Positions 1 through 10,135 of a DNA stretch of 60,000 nucleotides are shown here, piece by piece. The notes below the pieces were generated by a model that saw nothing but the letters and a program-made list of their open reading frames with translations, did not search any database and was not told the DNA's origin. The DNA is from Adiantum capillus-veneris (lineage: Eukaryota > Streptophyta > Polypodiopsida > Polypodiales > Pteridaceae). The stretch lies in contig CM043966.1 in assembly GCA_014529385.2 (NCBI GenBank), forward strand, positions 93,943,087 through 94,003,086, read 5' to 3'. The position numbers and the translations under genes were made by a program. The number at the start of each line of letters is the position of its first letter. Within the stretch, counting starts at the first letter, position 1.

Positions 1-672
1 TGCAGCTCCAATTCCCAAGGCTGTATGTTCACTTCCGGCCTACATATCACACATGCGCAATCAATGTTCAAGCATTGCAATACTCAAGCCAAGTGACAAA
101 ACAAAGAAACAAAGGGTGCACCAGTGCTCGAAAACACCTAGGTTTAGTGAAGTCCCATCTTCAAATTCACCTCTAAATTTTTAGAAACCTTCAAAATTTA
201 GAGAAATTTAGTGTAAAGACCTTGGGGCACATGCACAAACACACAGAGCAAGGTTCAACTATTGAGCACACCTACCATCCCCAGTATGACCAGTCGGGAA
301 ACGGAATGTCAAAGTGGTTGAGTGTAGTACAATAGCGAAACACAGGTGGTGGAAAAGAGTGAGTGTAATTGCCTCTTGGTATTGCAGGCCGATCACCACA
401 TCCAAACACCAGCTCCACATCAGGAACAAGACCAGGATAATACTTCAGAAGCTGTAAAAAGCCCCAAATTGTAAAGATCGCCCGCGTCTGGTAGCAGTTA
501 CCAATTGGGTCCACAAAGAGGCGACCTGATTTTATGACCACAGTGAAGGAAGCCTCATGGTTTCCAGTTCGGGCAGCGTCAAGAAGCTCTTTGGAGATTT
601 TGGTCTTTTTCCAAGGTGCAAGGTCATGGTGAATGAAGCGAAAGTAGTCGGGGCATTGCGGCGAGAAGCTCT
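1..672 (-). CDS. Partial host gene: O-glucosyltransferase, rumi/KDELC-like (Glyco_transf_90), two exons
   Basis: Two exons on the minus strand read as the middle of a plant Glyco_transf_90 protein, a type II membrane enzyme of the secretory pathway that transfers a sugar from a nucleotide-sugar donor (family knowledge). Exon 672-276 encodes CPDYFRFIHHDLAPW, FVDPIGNCYQTRAIFTIWG, ELVFGCGDRPAIPRGNY and FRYCTTLNHFDIPFPDWSY, all typical family blocks, and ends at a GTAGGT donor at 275-270. The intron (275-40) ends in TAG, and exon 39-1 continues in phase from the split Trp codon as PEVNIQPWELELQ, so the family block WGWPEVNIQPW is rebuilt across the splice. The gene runs off the left edge. The acceptor of the long exon is uncertain; AG at about 673 is the best fit. 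I see no stop or frameshift, so this part may be functional. Confidence 0.85.
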
Positions 673-1125
673 GATTGATTTTATTCTTTGATTGTGGGAA
701 GCTTACATCTTGATTGTTTTTCAACAATCAACAACACAAAGTGTGTAGATAATAGTGTTAGTGAGATAATAATGTCCATACAATCAATGTTGCCAATGGT
801 ATCAGAAAATTATGATGATTCTAAGCATAGACATGATGATCACAATGGTATCAGAAAATTATGATAGGGACTCATTACCTGAAGATGGTAGTTCCGAAGT
901 TGATCTTGATACTGGCATCGTCAATGAGGGTACGGGGCACACTGAGTACGAACAGCGATTTGGAAACCTTGGGTATTGCGCTACAACGACCCTCCACAGA
1001 GCGTCTGAAACGGGCCAAGATGGTCGGGAAGGAGCATGTGGTAAAGATGACGCTTTGCCATGCAGGATCTGCCATAAATTCTGGAAAGAGACGGGGAAGA
1101 AAACGTTAAATCGCATGAATACTCG

Positions 1126-1127
<2 letters not shown>

Positions 1128-1178
<51 letters not shown>
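1128..1178. repeat. Compound microsatellite (TG)n(AG)n
   Basis: About 17 TG units followed by 8 AG units. The long Thr/His and Ser/Leu runs that can be translated here are products of the repeat and not protein genes. It lies where the first intron of the minus-strand glycosyltransferase gene would be. Confidence 0.95.
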
Positions 1179-1179
<1 letters not shown>

Positions 1180-1180
1180 C

Positions 1181-1291
1181 CTGGTTTTTGGTAGCGATGA
1201 AGGAGCTTGCAAGGAGGACGAAGGCAAGGAGGCAGACGGCAAAGCGGCCTGCCACTACTGGCTTGCAGGAGCGATGAGACTCTGACTTCAT
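1181..1291 (-). CDS. Candidate first exon (signal-anchor) of the same glycosyltransferase gene
   Basis: An ATG at 1291-1289 opens 37 codons: a short basic head (MKSESHRSCKPVVAGR) and one hydrophobic span (FAVCLLAFVLLASSFIA). This is the expected type II signal anchor of plant rumi-like proteins, which often have a K-P-x-x-x-G motif just before the membrane span. The frame then reaches CAG followed by GTCTCT, a usable donor. Beyond it the minus strand runs into (CT)n(AC)n, which would be intronic. A middle exon may lie at about 1078-876: it has a TTTCCAG acceptor and a CAG/GTAATG donor, but its phase does not join cleanly to either neighbour, so I leave it out. That this exon belongs to the gene at 1-672 is inferred from strand, order and membrane anchor. 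Confidence 0.5.
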
Positions 1292-1349
1292 ATTCGGTCG
1301 CCCAGCCTCAGCACGCCCAGCTCTCTTCTTCTCTGTACCCTCCCCCAAC

Positions 1350-1496
1350 TTCCCACGTGCGCGCGCGCGCACACACAGACAGACTTACAGTTACAGCCTT
1401 AAGACTCCTAGAGCCACGCGCACAGCTCTCTTCTCCTCTGTACCTTCCCTCAACTTCACACACGCACACTCCCTCAGTGACCCTCACAGGCTGCCT

Positions 1497-1535
<39 letters not shown>

Positions 1536-1710
1536 AAAACTTTGGTTGGTTTAGACGCAAAACAAGCGCGCGCGCACAAATGTCACAGCACCTCTGCAAA
1601 AGTCGCGGAAAAGACCACGGCCGACGACTGCTTTTTCGGCTTTTGAATCATGACGCCTGACACGTGGATTACTGTTAGATAGGGCAGATTCACGCACTCC
1701 ACGTGGACGA
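1350..1710. promoter_or_regulatory. Cluster of three G-box (CACGTG) motifs upstream of the glycosyltransferase start
   Basis: CACGTG occurs at 1354-1359, 1661-1666 and 1700-1705, within 420 bp upstream of the candidate ATG at 1291 (minus strand). G-boxes bind bZIP and bHLH factors in plants. The tract also has alternating CG/CA and CT/CA runs typical of a promoter or 5' UTR. A TATA-like ATTATAAAG lies on the minus strand at about 1827-1818, too far upstream to be assigned with confidence. Confidence 0.35.
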
Positions 1711-1945
1711 TGGGCGAGGATGGGTGAAAATAAGGGGGTCAAAATCTGAATCTTTTCCCTGTAATTACACTAAAACTTGCATGAATTTCCTGGTTTTCCC
1801 TCAAAACCTAACCGGGACTTTATAATTTCAACCGGTTTAATAAATACACTCGACCCTGGTTTTTTTCTAACATTGGATGGGAAGCTGGCTTTGGAAAGAG
1901 ACTCCACTGAAGGAGACAAGCCTCAACCGGCCGCCCCTAGCAGGG

Positions 1946-2263
1946 CCTCGTCTATAAAAGGCCACGGGTGAGAGTTGAGGGATCTACGGTGGCGAATCAA
2001 TCCACCGTTGATCCCATCTCCACCATGCAAAAAATTTAAGCTCCCCGTCGTCGCGTCGCGACTCGAACCCCTATCCAACCCGCCTATCGCAACAAGTTGA
2101 AACGATGGTGACACAAGTACTATAAAACCTTGCCCCTCCCCCCCCATTGCGTTGATCCAACGGCCCAAAGCCCCCCCCCCCCCCCCCCGCCCCCCCGGCC
2201 CCGTCGAAAAGGCGCCCCGCCGTAGATCCCATCACTTATACCCCGTGTCACTTATAGACGAGG
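1946..2263. repeat. Foldback structure with 44-bp imperfect terminal inverted repeats
   Basis: The left arm (1946-1989) starts CCTCGTCTATAA and ends GGATCTACGG. The right arm (2220-2263), read on the minus strand, starts and ends with the same 12-mer and 10-mer, with 22 bp between them in both arms. The inner 22 bp are similar but not identical. The 230-bp loop contains a C-rich tract (about 2168-2200) and a second small hairpin, ACGGTGG with CCACCGT, near 1985-2007. No target-site duplication was identified, so it may be a MITE remnant or a local inverted duplication. Part of each arm looks like a TATA box (TATAAAAG on the plus strand). Confidence 0.55.
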
Positions 2264-2304
2264 CTGGCAGGGCTCCCTCCCTCTTACAAAGTGATGTCTT
2301 TTCA

Positions 2305-2309
<5 letters not shown>

Positions 2310-2355
<46 letters not shown>
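2310..2355. repeat. Microsatellite (CT)n
   Basis: About 22 uninterrupted CT units. The flanks 2264-2309 and 2356-2944 contain no gene I can support. A possible minus-strand exon end, GATGCAG/GTAAGA, lies near 2775, but nothing around it is recognisable. Confidence 0.95.
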
Positions 2356-2358
<3 letters not shown>

Positions 2359-2949
2359 TTTGACACGGTGTGGTTTTGCAAACAGGAACAACCCCAACAA
2401 CTCAAAGATTCACAGACCAAGGATGTGTTGGACCTTTGCAATTGAAAGATAGGTATATATAACAAGCTCGCTTAGAGGCTCCTAAGTTTTCCTTTGTTGT
2501 GTGTGTGTGTGTGTGCGTGCAGCTGTTTTACCATAAATAATAAGACATAACTGAACTTTTTACATTCAAAAGACAGCTCGCTCGAGAGAGAAGGAATGAT
2601 AAGTACAAAAATAACTCAGTCTCAGAATCATCTTTGTACAATGTTTATATGAATGAAGTTTCATTCCAGTATACAGATATCAGAAGTACTTCTCTTCTCG
2701 AAAGTGTATGTATAATCATGTAAGGACAACTGCTTAAAGCCAAAAAAACCTCCAAAGATAAGATAGAGTTCTTACCTGCATCTATCCAAACAAGACAGCA
2801 GATATGTTAACCTTGAATGTGTTTTACAGGTACCAAGTGGGCTATACCAGTTGTTATCCATGTCCATCTTTAACAAGTTTTTTCAAACCTGTAAGCCTTA
2901 GTCCAAAGTATTTATTTTATCACCCAAAGTGAAAGGTTTTTTAGAAGGT

Positions 2950-3063
2950 TGTTACCATATACATGTGGTAGTGATGTGTGTGAACACACTAGGACCGCCG
3001 GGGCATTTTTTCCCTCTTTAGGAGGTTTTTCCCCCCGTGCATTGTATATACGCCCATCACTCT
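2950..3063 (+). repeat. Copia 5' LTR, truncated (first half only)
   Basis: These 114 bp match the first 113 bp of the 3' LTR nearly perfectly, with one substitution plus homopolymer changes, including the TATATAC promoter-like run near 3043. After ACTCT the two diverge completely. The last 113 bp of the LTR and any TGGTATCAGAG-type primer site are absent before the gag ATG at 3208. Confidence 0.85.
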
Positions 3064-3207
3064 GTTTTGTGCAGAATTTCTGTCAGTGCCGTTTTCTGCA
3101 TAACAGGTGCCTTATAGTCTTCTATGGTTTGTGCTATATAGCACAGGTTGTTCTCGCTCTGTTTCTCCTATTTTCGGGCAGTTTTCACATCAGGTGCAGC
3201 AGTTGCC

Positions 3208-4991
3208 ATGGCTGACAACAACGACACAGATGTGTTCAAGATGTTTGCTGTTGAGGACAGGTTGGATGGGGACAACTACCCTATGTGGGCTTATATGATG
3301 CAACATGTTCTTGTGTCAAAGGGTGTCTGTAACATTGTGCAGGGCATTGATGTACGTCCTGGTTCTGAGGATGTAGGCGATGTTGAGGATGTTGCAGGTC
3401 TTGCTGCAAGGATTGCAGCTGTTAGAGTTGTTTTGCCTACGGCAGAACAAGCTCATTGGGATGTTAAAGATGCGCAGGCTCATGCATTGATTGCGTTGTC
3501 TGTGAAGAGCACCATTGTTCCTCACATCCGTTCAGCAAAATCTGCAAAACAGGCTTGGGATATTCTAGCAGGTCTTTATGCAAGCCGCAATGAGGCTAAA
3601 ATTGCTTTGCTGCGTAAAGAGCTGGAGTCGAAGATTATGCATGAGGAAGATGATATGGACACTTTCCTTGCTAGTGTCAAGGATATCAATGAGGAACTTA
3701 TTTTTGCAGGTGAAGTCATTTCAGACAGTTCCCTTGTGCAAACTGTTCTTGATGCCTTACCAGATTCCTACCAGACTTTTGCTAGTACTTGGAGACTGAT
3801 GACCCAAGGAAATCCTGAAGTTGTCAAGTTTGATGCATTATGCACATTGCTGCTGCAAGAGTCACTTTCCAGAAAAAACAGAACTAGGCAACGTGCAGTT
3901 GAACAGGCTTTTATTGCTTCTCAAAGAAAGGGTGGTAACAATAATGCACCCACTTCTTATGGTTCTGCTGCGAGTGGCAAAAATTCTGTTCCAAATGCTT
4001 CTACTGGCAGCACTTCGTCTGGCAATTCTGGTGATAAGGGCAAAAAGAAGATGCATTGCCATTATTGTAAAGCCAATGATCACTTGATCAAGTCATGTCC
4101 TAAGTTGAAGGCCAAAGAGGCTAAGAAGAAAGAGGGTGGTTCCACTGCAAATGCTGGTTCCACTACAAATGCAGCCATTGTTGAGTCTTCTGTGAAAGGA
4201 GACTCTAATGCTGATGTTGATGCAGAATGGGCGTTGAGCGCAGAGTGCACTTACAATCCTGCTGTCCATGATGCATGCTTGTCAGTTGGTGCAGATTCAC
4301 ATGTGTGGTATTTCGACAGTGGTGCTACAAAGCACATTACCTCACATCGTGAATTGTTTACCTCTCTCAAGTCTGTCCCTCATGGGAATTCAGTCACTTG
4401 TGCCAACAATGCCTCTTATCCAGTTCAAGGAGTTGGAAAGATTGTGCTTACTGCTGCTAATGGCAGTTCTTTCACACTTGTTGATGGACTTTATGTACCT
4501 GGGATCAAGAAGAATCTCTTGTCTGTATCTGCACTTTCTAGACTTGGACTCGTAGTCACATTTGTGGATGACAGATGTACAGTTCATGATCTCAGTTTTG
4601 GTGATGAAATTGTTGCATCTGGGATTTTGTGTCGTGGGCTGTATAAGCTCACTTTGTATGACAAGTGTGGACAAAATTTTGCAAATGCTGTTGCAGATTC
4701 AAGGGCTATTTTAGATGCAAAACTTTGGCATGCATGTTTTGGTCATCTAAATTTTGCCAGTTTGCTGCGTTTGCAGAAATCTGATATGGTTGCTTCTTTG
4801 CCGCCTCTGGAAGCACCTGTCAAACATGTTTGTGAAGGCTGTATTTTGGGTAAGATGCAGCGTTCTAAGTTTCCAAAGGATGGTTCAGTTCGAGCCACAT
4901 GTAGGTTGCAGCTTGTGCATAGTGATGTTTGTGGGTCCATGCAAACTCCGTCCTTGGGCAATTACCTGTACTTCGTGACTTTCATTGATGA
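3208..4991 (+). pseudogene. Copia gag-protease-integrase N-terminal part (interrupted)
   Basis: The start is the ATG at 3208 (context GCCATGG), giving MADNNDTDVFK; an upstream in-frame ATG at 3148 is less likely. Domains by residue: N-terminal copia Gag with LDGDNYPMWAYMM (about 16-30), UBN2-type Gag to about 220, CCHC knuckle CHYCKANDHLIKSC (284-297), retropepsin active site WYFDSGATKHIT (Asp370), GAG-pre-integrase zinc finger starting LWHACFGHLNFASLL (His508) with CEGCILGK, and integrase core with the first catalytic Asp in LVHSDVCG (Asp573). The frame is open without a lesion until FIDD at 4991, where the nested element begins. Translation past 4992 is into that element's LTR. Gag packages the RNA, protease cuts the polyprotein and integrase joins cDNA to the chromosome (family knowledge). 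Confidence 0.92.
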
Positions 4992-5272
4992 TGTTGAGCC
5001 AACAGAGAATCACACCCACATTTTTGCTCACACTCATCATTTTGTAACCATTGATTGTAATAAATGTCTGTCCGACATTAATTTTGATTTGAGCCATTCA
5101 TTAAGTTACGGGACTCAATTGAGTTTCCAGCTTGTAATCCCGAAGTAATTTCACTTGCTGATGTAATTAGTTAGAGATGTTCTCACCTCCAAGGCTGAGG
5201 TATATAAGCCAAAGTTTTTGTAACCTAAGGGGATGATTAATCAAAGTGAGTTTTTGAGCGCCGTGACTGTGT

Positions 5273-5333
<61 letters not shown>

Positions 5334-5961
5334 AGTCTTATCTACTTGCTACGTGAGCTACGGAGCCGCCATTGGAGAAGCGACACCGCCATTGTGTTAG
5401 CAACGGCGAGAGCTACGCACAGATACCAAGAGTGCGCGCTATCGGCTTCTATGTGTGGTAAGTTCCTACGAGCTTCGGTGTGAGTTTTCTTCCAACTCGT
5501 GTATCGGAATGGAGCGTGCAACATATCTATAGAACCACAACGAATAGAGCTACACATTAGTACCATCGGGGTCAAGTTTCGATCACCTGTATTTTTCGGC
5601 TAGTCTTCATACGCGTTTACCGCACGGAGTGGTTACAGGTTGATTTTGCAGTTCAAGTCTTTAGGGTGTTGTTCTTACCTAGTGTATAGACTTCCCCTTG
5701 AGTTTGAGATCGATTCAATGATTCTAAATCTTGTTTCGTATAGCATTCGTTCGTAGTACGGATTTCAGTCACTTGCGTATTTTAGAACTTAGATTTGATT
5801 TCCTTAGTAGTGATTGTCATTAGAAGGTCGAGTAGGTGATTTGACACCCACCTAGTTGTTTCCATGCGCCTGCGGGTCAAGCTCCGTCCTCGTCTGACAA
5901 ATTCTGTTGTTGGTTGAGTTCTCGCTATTTAGCTTCCGCTAGCGACGTAACCGCCTTAACA
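4992..5961 (+). repeat. 5' LTR of the nested Ty3 element
   Basis: TG...CA ends, 970 bp. A TATA box (GGTATATAAGCC) lies at 5200-5206 and would start the genomic RNA. A (GA)n run at about 5276-5328 is downstream of it, in the likely R/U5 region; the 3' LTR has only a handful of GA units at the same place, which accounts for the 44-bp length difference. Confidence 0.95.
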
Positions 5962-5963
5962 TT

Positions 5964-5981
5964 TGGCGCCGCTGTCGGGGA
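5964..5981 (+). promoter_or_regulatory. Primer-binding site, tRNA-Asp type
   Basis: TGGCGCCGCTGTCGGGGA lies 2 bp after the LTR. It is complementary to the 3' end of plant tRNA-Asp except for two positions (CT and TC where the consensus has TT and CC). Minus-strand cDNA synthesis would start here. Confidence 0.85.
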
Positions 5982-6498
5982 CGAGAGCCCTAAGTAGGTG
6001 ACCCTAGACTAATTCTACGAGGTGAGTCGTATAAACTACTTTGTATACTTTAGTTAGAAAAGATCTAGGAGTGGTGGACTCCGAAGATCTCGAGAGATAC
6101 TAGGAAGTGGGGTATTCCTGGGTCTTCCGTGTTGACAGTATTTTTAGTTTAGCTTAGATTTGTTTGTTGTTTTGTTGGTGTTGAGTAGTTGTTGATAGAA
6201 TAAGAATTTGCTAGTCCGTGAGTGACAGTGGATCTCTTTAAAATCATAATTACCAAACCCATTTTATGATTAGGAATAGCTTAGGTAGGACTTCATTTGA
6301 TCCTGATGTGGAGCTAGTAATCATTGGAGTATTTGCTTGATATGGTTGATTGCATGATAGATCACTAAACCGTCGAGTTAGTAGTGAAACTTGCAATAAA
6401 CAAAAGTCAGAGAAATTTTCTGTGTATCTGGGAGCTGCTGAGCACTTGAGAAAGCTTTAGGAAGGATTCTGTGCCAAAAAATGGAAATCTGCAACTTT

Positions 6499-7217
6499 AG
6501 ACATCATACGCGTATGATGTCTAAATGACCAAACAGAGACCAAAACAAAAATTTTGACTTTACCAGAGTGTTCAAAAGGGGGGTTATACCCTAATTTCAA
6601 CTTAAAACAAGAGCATTAACACTCAAAGAAACCCAAAAAGACAAGCCGGAGTCCAAGAAACGCAAAGAATAGGAAATTTTGGATTCAGATCTTGTTCTTA
6701 CATTCAAACCTGACAAAAACACTTGAAACTCAATTATAAACATTGGAGAAGGCTTAAAACCAAGAATAGTCAAAATCTGGGACAAAAGACATCATACGCG
6801 TATAATGTCTTTTAGCACATCCACTGCTTATTTTTGATATCTGACCTGACAAGATTGTTACAAACACTGTAGAAAGCATAAACATCAAGTCTTGACCCAA
6901 ATTGATGAAAAAGACATCATACGCGTATGATGTCTTTGACCTAATTTTGGACATATTTTGATACTTTGCCAACACAGATTCATTGTAATAGCTGTCTAGA
7001 GGTTATATTTCAAGTTTCATCCCATTTGGATCACAATTGACCCAAAACAAGTCAAAAGCGGAAAATTGCCATGAAAAGCCTAAATTAGCCATAACTTGCT
7101 CAAACAGAGTTCAAACTGAATTTTGTGAGTGGACAGAGCATAAGGGGGCTACTGAGAGTGAGCATAACCAAAATAGTCCAAATCTATGAAAAAAGACATC
7201 ATACGCGTATAATGTCT
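6499..7217. repeat. Leader palindrome array (4 copies of a 24-bp palindrome)
   Basis: A 24-bp palindrome (half-site AGACATCATACG followed by its exact reverse complement) occurs at 6499-6522, 6787-6810, 6912-6935 and 7194-7217. Copies 1 and 3 are perfect. Copies 2 and 4 carry the same G-to-A change in the right arm (TATAATG). Copy 1 extends to a 30-bp perfect palindrome with TTT and AAA. Spacings are 288, 125 and 282 bp. The DNA between copies is AT-rich, non-coding and only weakly similar from unit to unit, although copies 2 and 4 share upstream wording (AATAGTC-AAATCT). The rest of the leader (5982-7384) shows no other feature. Confidence 0.9.
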
Positions 7218-7384
7218 TTTTCAGCAAAACTGCAACAAAATTCTCACTTGATGAAACAGAAGTTGTCCAACTGACAAGATTAAACAATTGACCAAGTATC
7301 AATCAGTTTGAATCAATTCTGACCACAAAAACTTGGGAAAACAAATTGCTGAGACGGAAAAGTTAAAGTCCTTTAGGGGAATTG

Positions 7385-9073
7385 ATGAATTTGAGATCGG
7401 GCAGGAATCTCCAGAATAACCAACCAAAACAAGGGGAACAAGCAAGTGTCATATTAACCGAGGGAAGTGTAAACCAAAGTTGGGTGCAACCATTAGAGCC
7501 GATCTTTGAAGGAAGTGTTTCTGATACTTCTTCGGAGAGATCTTACGAGATTTTCACCGAACACTTGGAACACTTGAACCTGAACAACAGAGAAAATATG
7601 GCAGCAAGACCATCAAACCCTTCCGCCAGAATGAAGCTATTGTTCATAAAATATCAGTACGACAATGAGCAAGGTGCCAAGATCTACAAAGATGGAATGG
7701 ACCGCTATTGTGTAAAGATAGAAGATAGACCTAGTGAGTTCAAGGACTTAGTGCCTGTGAGCTATAGCGGAGATAGATATCTAGATGACGAGGGTACCAT
7801 GTACTTGGTAGTCCTAAACCCTAACATTGTGGACAAGTGGGGATTGATGGGCACCAAAGCCAAAGTAGATGAAGAACTCGAGGAGAAAGCACCAATAATG
7901 AACTTCCCTGATGCAAGGTTAAGAAGAGAGAATGAAACTACAAGGATCAACACTGATAACATCTATGTGGGGCTATACAAATATAATAATGGGGAGCAAG
8001 ATCTCTATTATAGATGTGAAGAACCCTACACCGGAGAGTTGACAGACCAAAAAAGACTTTATGTCTTTACCTACACAGAGGGATCGGAAGTGAAAATTGC
8101 TGCTTACGACAAGTATGGGAGGCAATACTCAACAATGGGCAAGAAAGAATTAGAAGGATATACATACTTTGTGGGACCACTACATCAGTATTATGTTACT
8201 TCTAGATCACAAAGACCAGCACCAACAAATGGAGTGCAAAACCCAATGACGATAGGAGGACAAAGAACTCAGGCTGCTGACTCTTTCAGTCAACCTCAGT
8301 ACTCGAAGCCCGGACCAATGGGATCATTACATTCCAGAGAGTCAATGGATACGAATCGAGGTAGTGCAGTTCCAATCCCCACGTATACCACTCCAGGTCC
8401 AAGGTTCGAAGCGGAACGATCACATTTACCTCCTAGTAGTAGACTCACGGCAGGGGAACCGACAAGGGTAACCCATGAAGTCCATGATGCTAGAGAAAGC
8501 TTTAGCCGGGACACAGGAGCAATGAGATTGGTAGCAGACCATAGACGTATGAGACCATCTCAAGTAGCCAAGTGTATGCCAAAGAAGTATGGTGGTTCAG
8601 GAGATCCGTATGCACATGTGTCACTCTTTAAGCAAGTCTTAAGAGCTGAGCAGATAACAGATTTCCATACACAATACGAGGGATTTGGTCTTACTCTAGA
8701 AGGTACGGCATTGACATGGTTTCAACCACTGAATAGAGGGGGATTCCATGACATTGACCATTTGCTAAGAGAGTTTGCTGAGGAATTCTCAAAACGAGGG
8801 ATTAAGCACAATACGGTCTCACAAATATATGCTTTTAAACAGAGAGAACACGAAAAAGTGAAGGAAGCTTCACTTCGCTTCAAACAATACATTGAGAGAT
8901 GTCCAGTACGTGAACAACCACAAGATGACAGACTATCTGTTCTCTTTATTGAAGGATTGAGAAACGACACTCTCAAGAAGGACTTGCACTTGAAAGCTAG
9001 TACAAGTTTTGAGCAAGTAACGAGAGCAGCATTGTACTTAGTGGATAATTGTACAGTTTATGGAGAGGTGTGA
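7385..9073 (+). pseudogene. Gag of the nested Ty3 element, with an unrecognised N-terminal domain
   Basis: The start ATG at 7385 gives MNLRSGRN, an N-terminus shared with the gag of the element at 53520. Residues about 1-75 are polar. About 76-280 (MARPSNPSARMKLLFIKYQY to EGYTYFVGPLHQYY) form a Tyr/Asp-rich block I do not recognise. About 280-385 are Pro/Ser-rich. About 390-560 are a Retrotrans_gag domain (PKKYGGSGDPYAHVSLFK, LEGTALTWFQPL, LLREFAEEFSKRG, LRFKQYIERCP, LFIEGLRNDTLKKDL). Gag forms the virus-like particle core. The frame stops at TGA 9071, then reads on in the same frame through TAA 9131 to the knuckle region at 9155. Both stops can arise by C-to-T change. Confidence 0.85.
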
Positions 9074-9154
9074 GCGGATATAGATTTTGCATCCAGTAGC
9101 TCTTCCTCCATAGCGAGCGAGACTACCACTTAAAAGAATGTTCAAACAACAACC

Positions 9155-10069
9155 ATGCCAAATGTAGAGCAAATGATAGAAGATGCTCTGAAAAGGATGG
9201 CACCATACCAAAAACCATTGCCAAAACCACTGAAATGGTGTGCTATTGAACAAAAATGGACAAACCATCCAATAGAGGAGTGCTATTACAACAAAGGGTA
9301 TGTAAGGGAGCGTCAGTATGCACCTCCTGCTCAATTAGCATCACCTCAGGTACATCCAGTACCTCGATACCCAACGGGAAATGTACCAGGACCTATGGGG
9401 ATAGAAAGACCGCAACCGGTATTGGGACAACAACCACCTTTTCCAGGAGCAAGACCAGTGGGCATTAGATATGCACCAACCTTAGAGAATCAAGAAGAAC
9501 AAGCCTTAGTGCCTGTTCAAGCCTATTATGAAGAATCTGGTGCACACGTGTCTCCAACTGTGTATTACCCACCAGAAGAACCCAAACAACCAGAACCATG
9601 GGGCATGATTGGGAATGTTGGAATACCAACAGTTACAAGTGCTTCTGATGAAGAGAGATACAATTTGGACGCAAGAACATTGATGTTCATAGCTCATGGA
9701 GGGTTAACAGGACAAAGACCATCCTATCCACAAAGGATGAATCAAGTGGGACCAAGACCAGCACTAGGACCCTGTTACAAGTGTGGAGGTGACCATCAGC
9801 TGATGAATGTTTGTCCACATACGGAAATCATTAGAATTAACGCTTATTGCACTGAGTGTGGGGTTACTCACTTCATTGAGGATTGTTCAAAGAATCCAAA
9901 CAAAGTGCAAAAGACGACATTGAATATGCTAGAAACTATTCCTACCAGCAGTGGGTCTGAAAATGAAACTCTGATACCAACGCAAGTTGTTATTGCACTG
10001 AGTGTGGGGTTACTCACTTCATTGAGGATTGTTCAAAGAATCCAAACAAAGTGCAAAAGACGACATTGA
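9155..10069 (+). pseudogene. Gag C-terminal part with two zinc knuckles, frameshifted by a tandem duplication
   Basis: Same reading frame as the preceding gag. It holds a Pro-rich stretch (residues about 50-150) and two knuckles, CYKCGGDHQLMNVC and CTECGVTHFIEDC. Both have the spacing C-x2-C-x3-H-x4-C, one residue shorter than the usual retroviral CCHC before the His. Knuckles bind the packaged RNA. At 9844-9989 a 146-bp segment, covering the second knuckle and what follows, is repeated at once as 9990-10135. As 146 is not a multiple of three, the frame is lost at the repeat and continues as frame 10051-10353. The ATG at 9155 is just the first Met after a stop; I do not think it is a true start. 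Confidence 0.8.
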
Positions 10070-10135
10070 ATATGCTAGAAACTATTCCTACCAGCAGTGG
10101 GTCTGAAAATGAAACTCTGATACCAACGCAAGTTG
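9844..10135. repeat. Two tandem copies of a 146-bp segment
   Basis: Copy 1 9844-9989, copy 2 9990-10135; they look identical by eye. Each starts TTATTGCACTGAGTG. The duplication is out of frame and is a structural reason why this copy cannot make an intact Gag-Pro. Confidence 0.9.

Noticed and set aside
797-866. TGGTATCAGA at 797 and 846 as copia primer-binding sites
   Set aside because: No LTR end precedes either copy; they belong to a short local direct repeat.
1923-2168. Minus-strand ORF over the foldback
   Set aside because: Runs through the inverted repeat and C-rich tract without any protein-like signal.
6597-7302. Minus-strand open frames of 60-70 codons in the leader of the nested Ty3 element
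   Set aside because: They arise because the palindrome reads without stops on both strands; composition is AT-rich and no motif is shared outside the palindrome.
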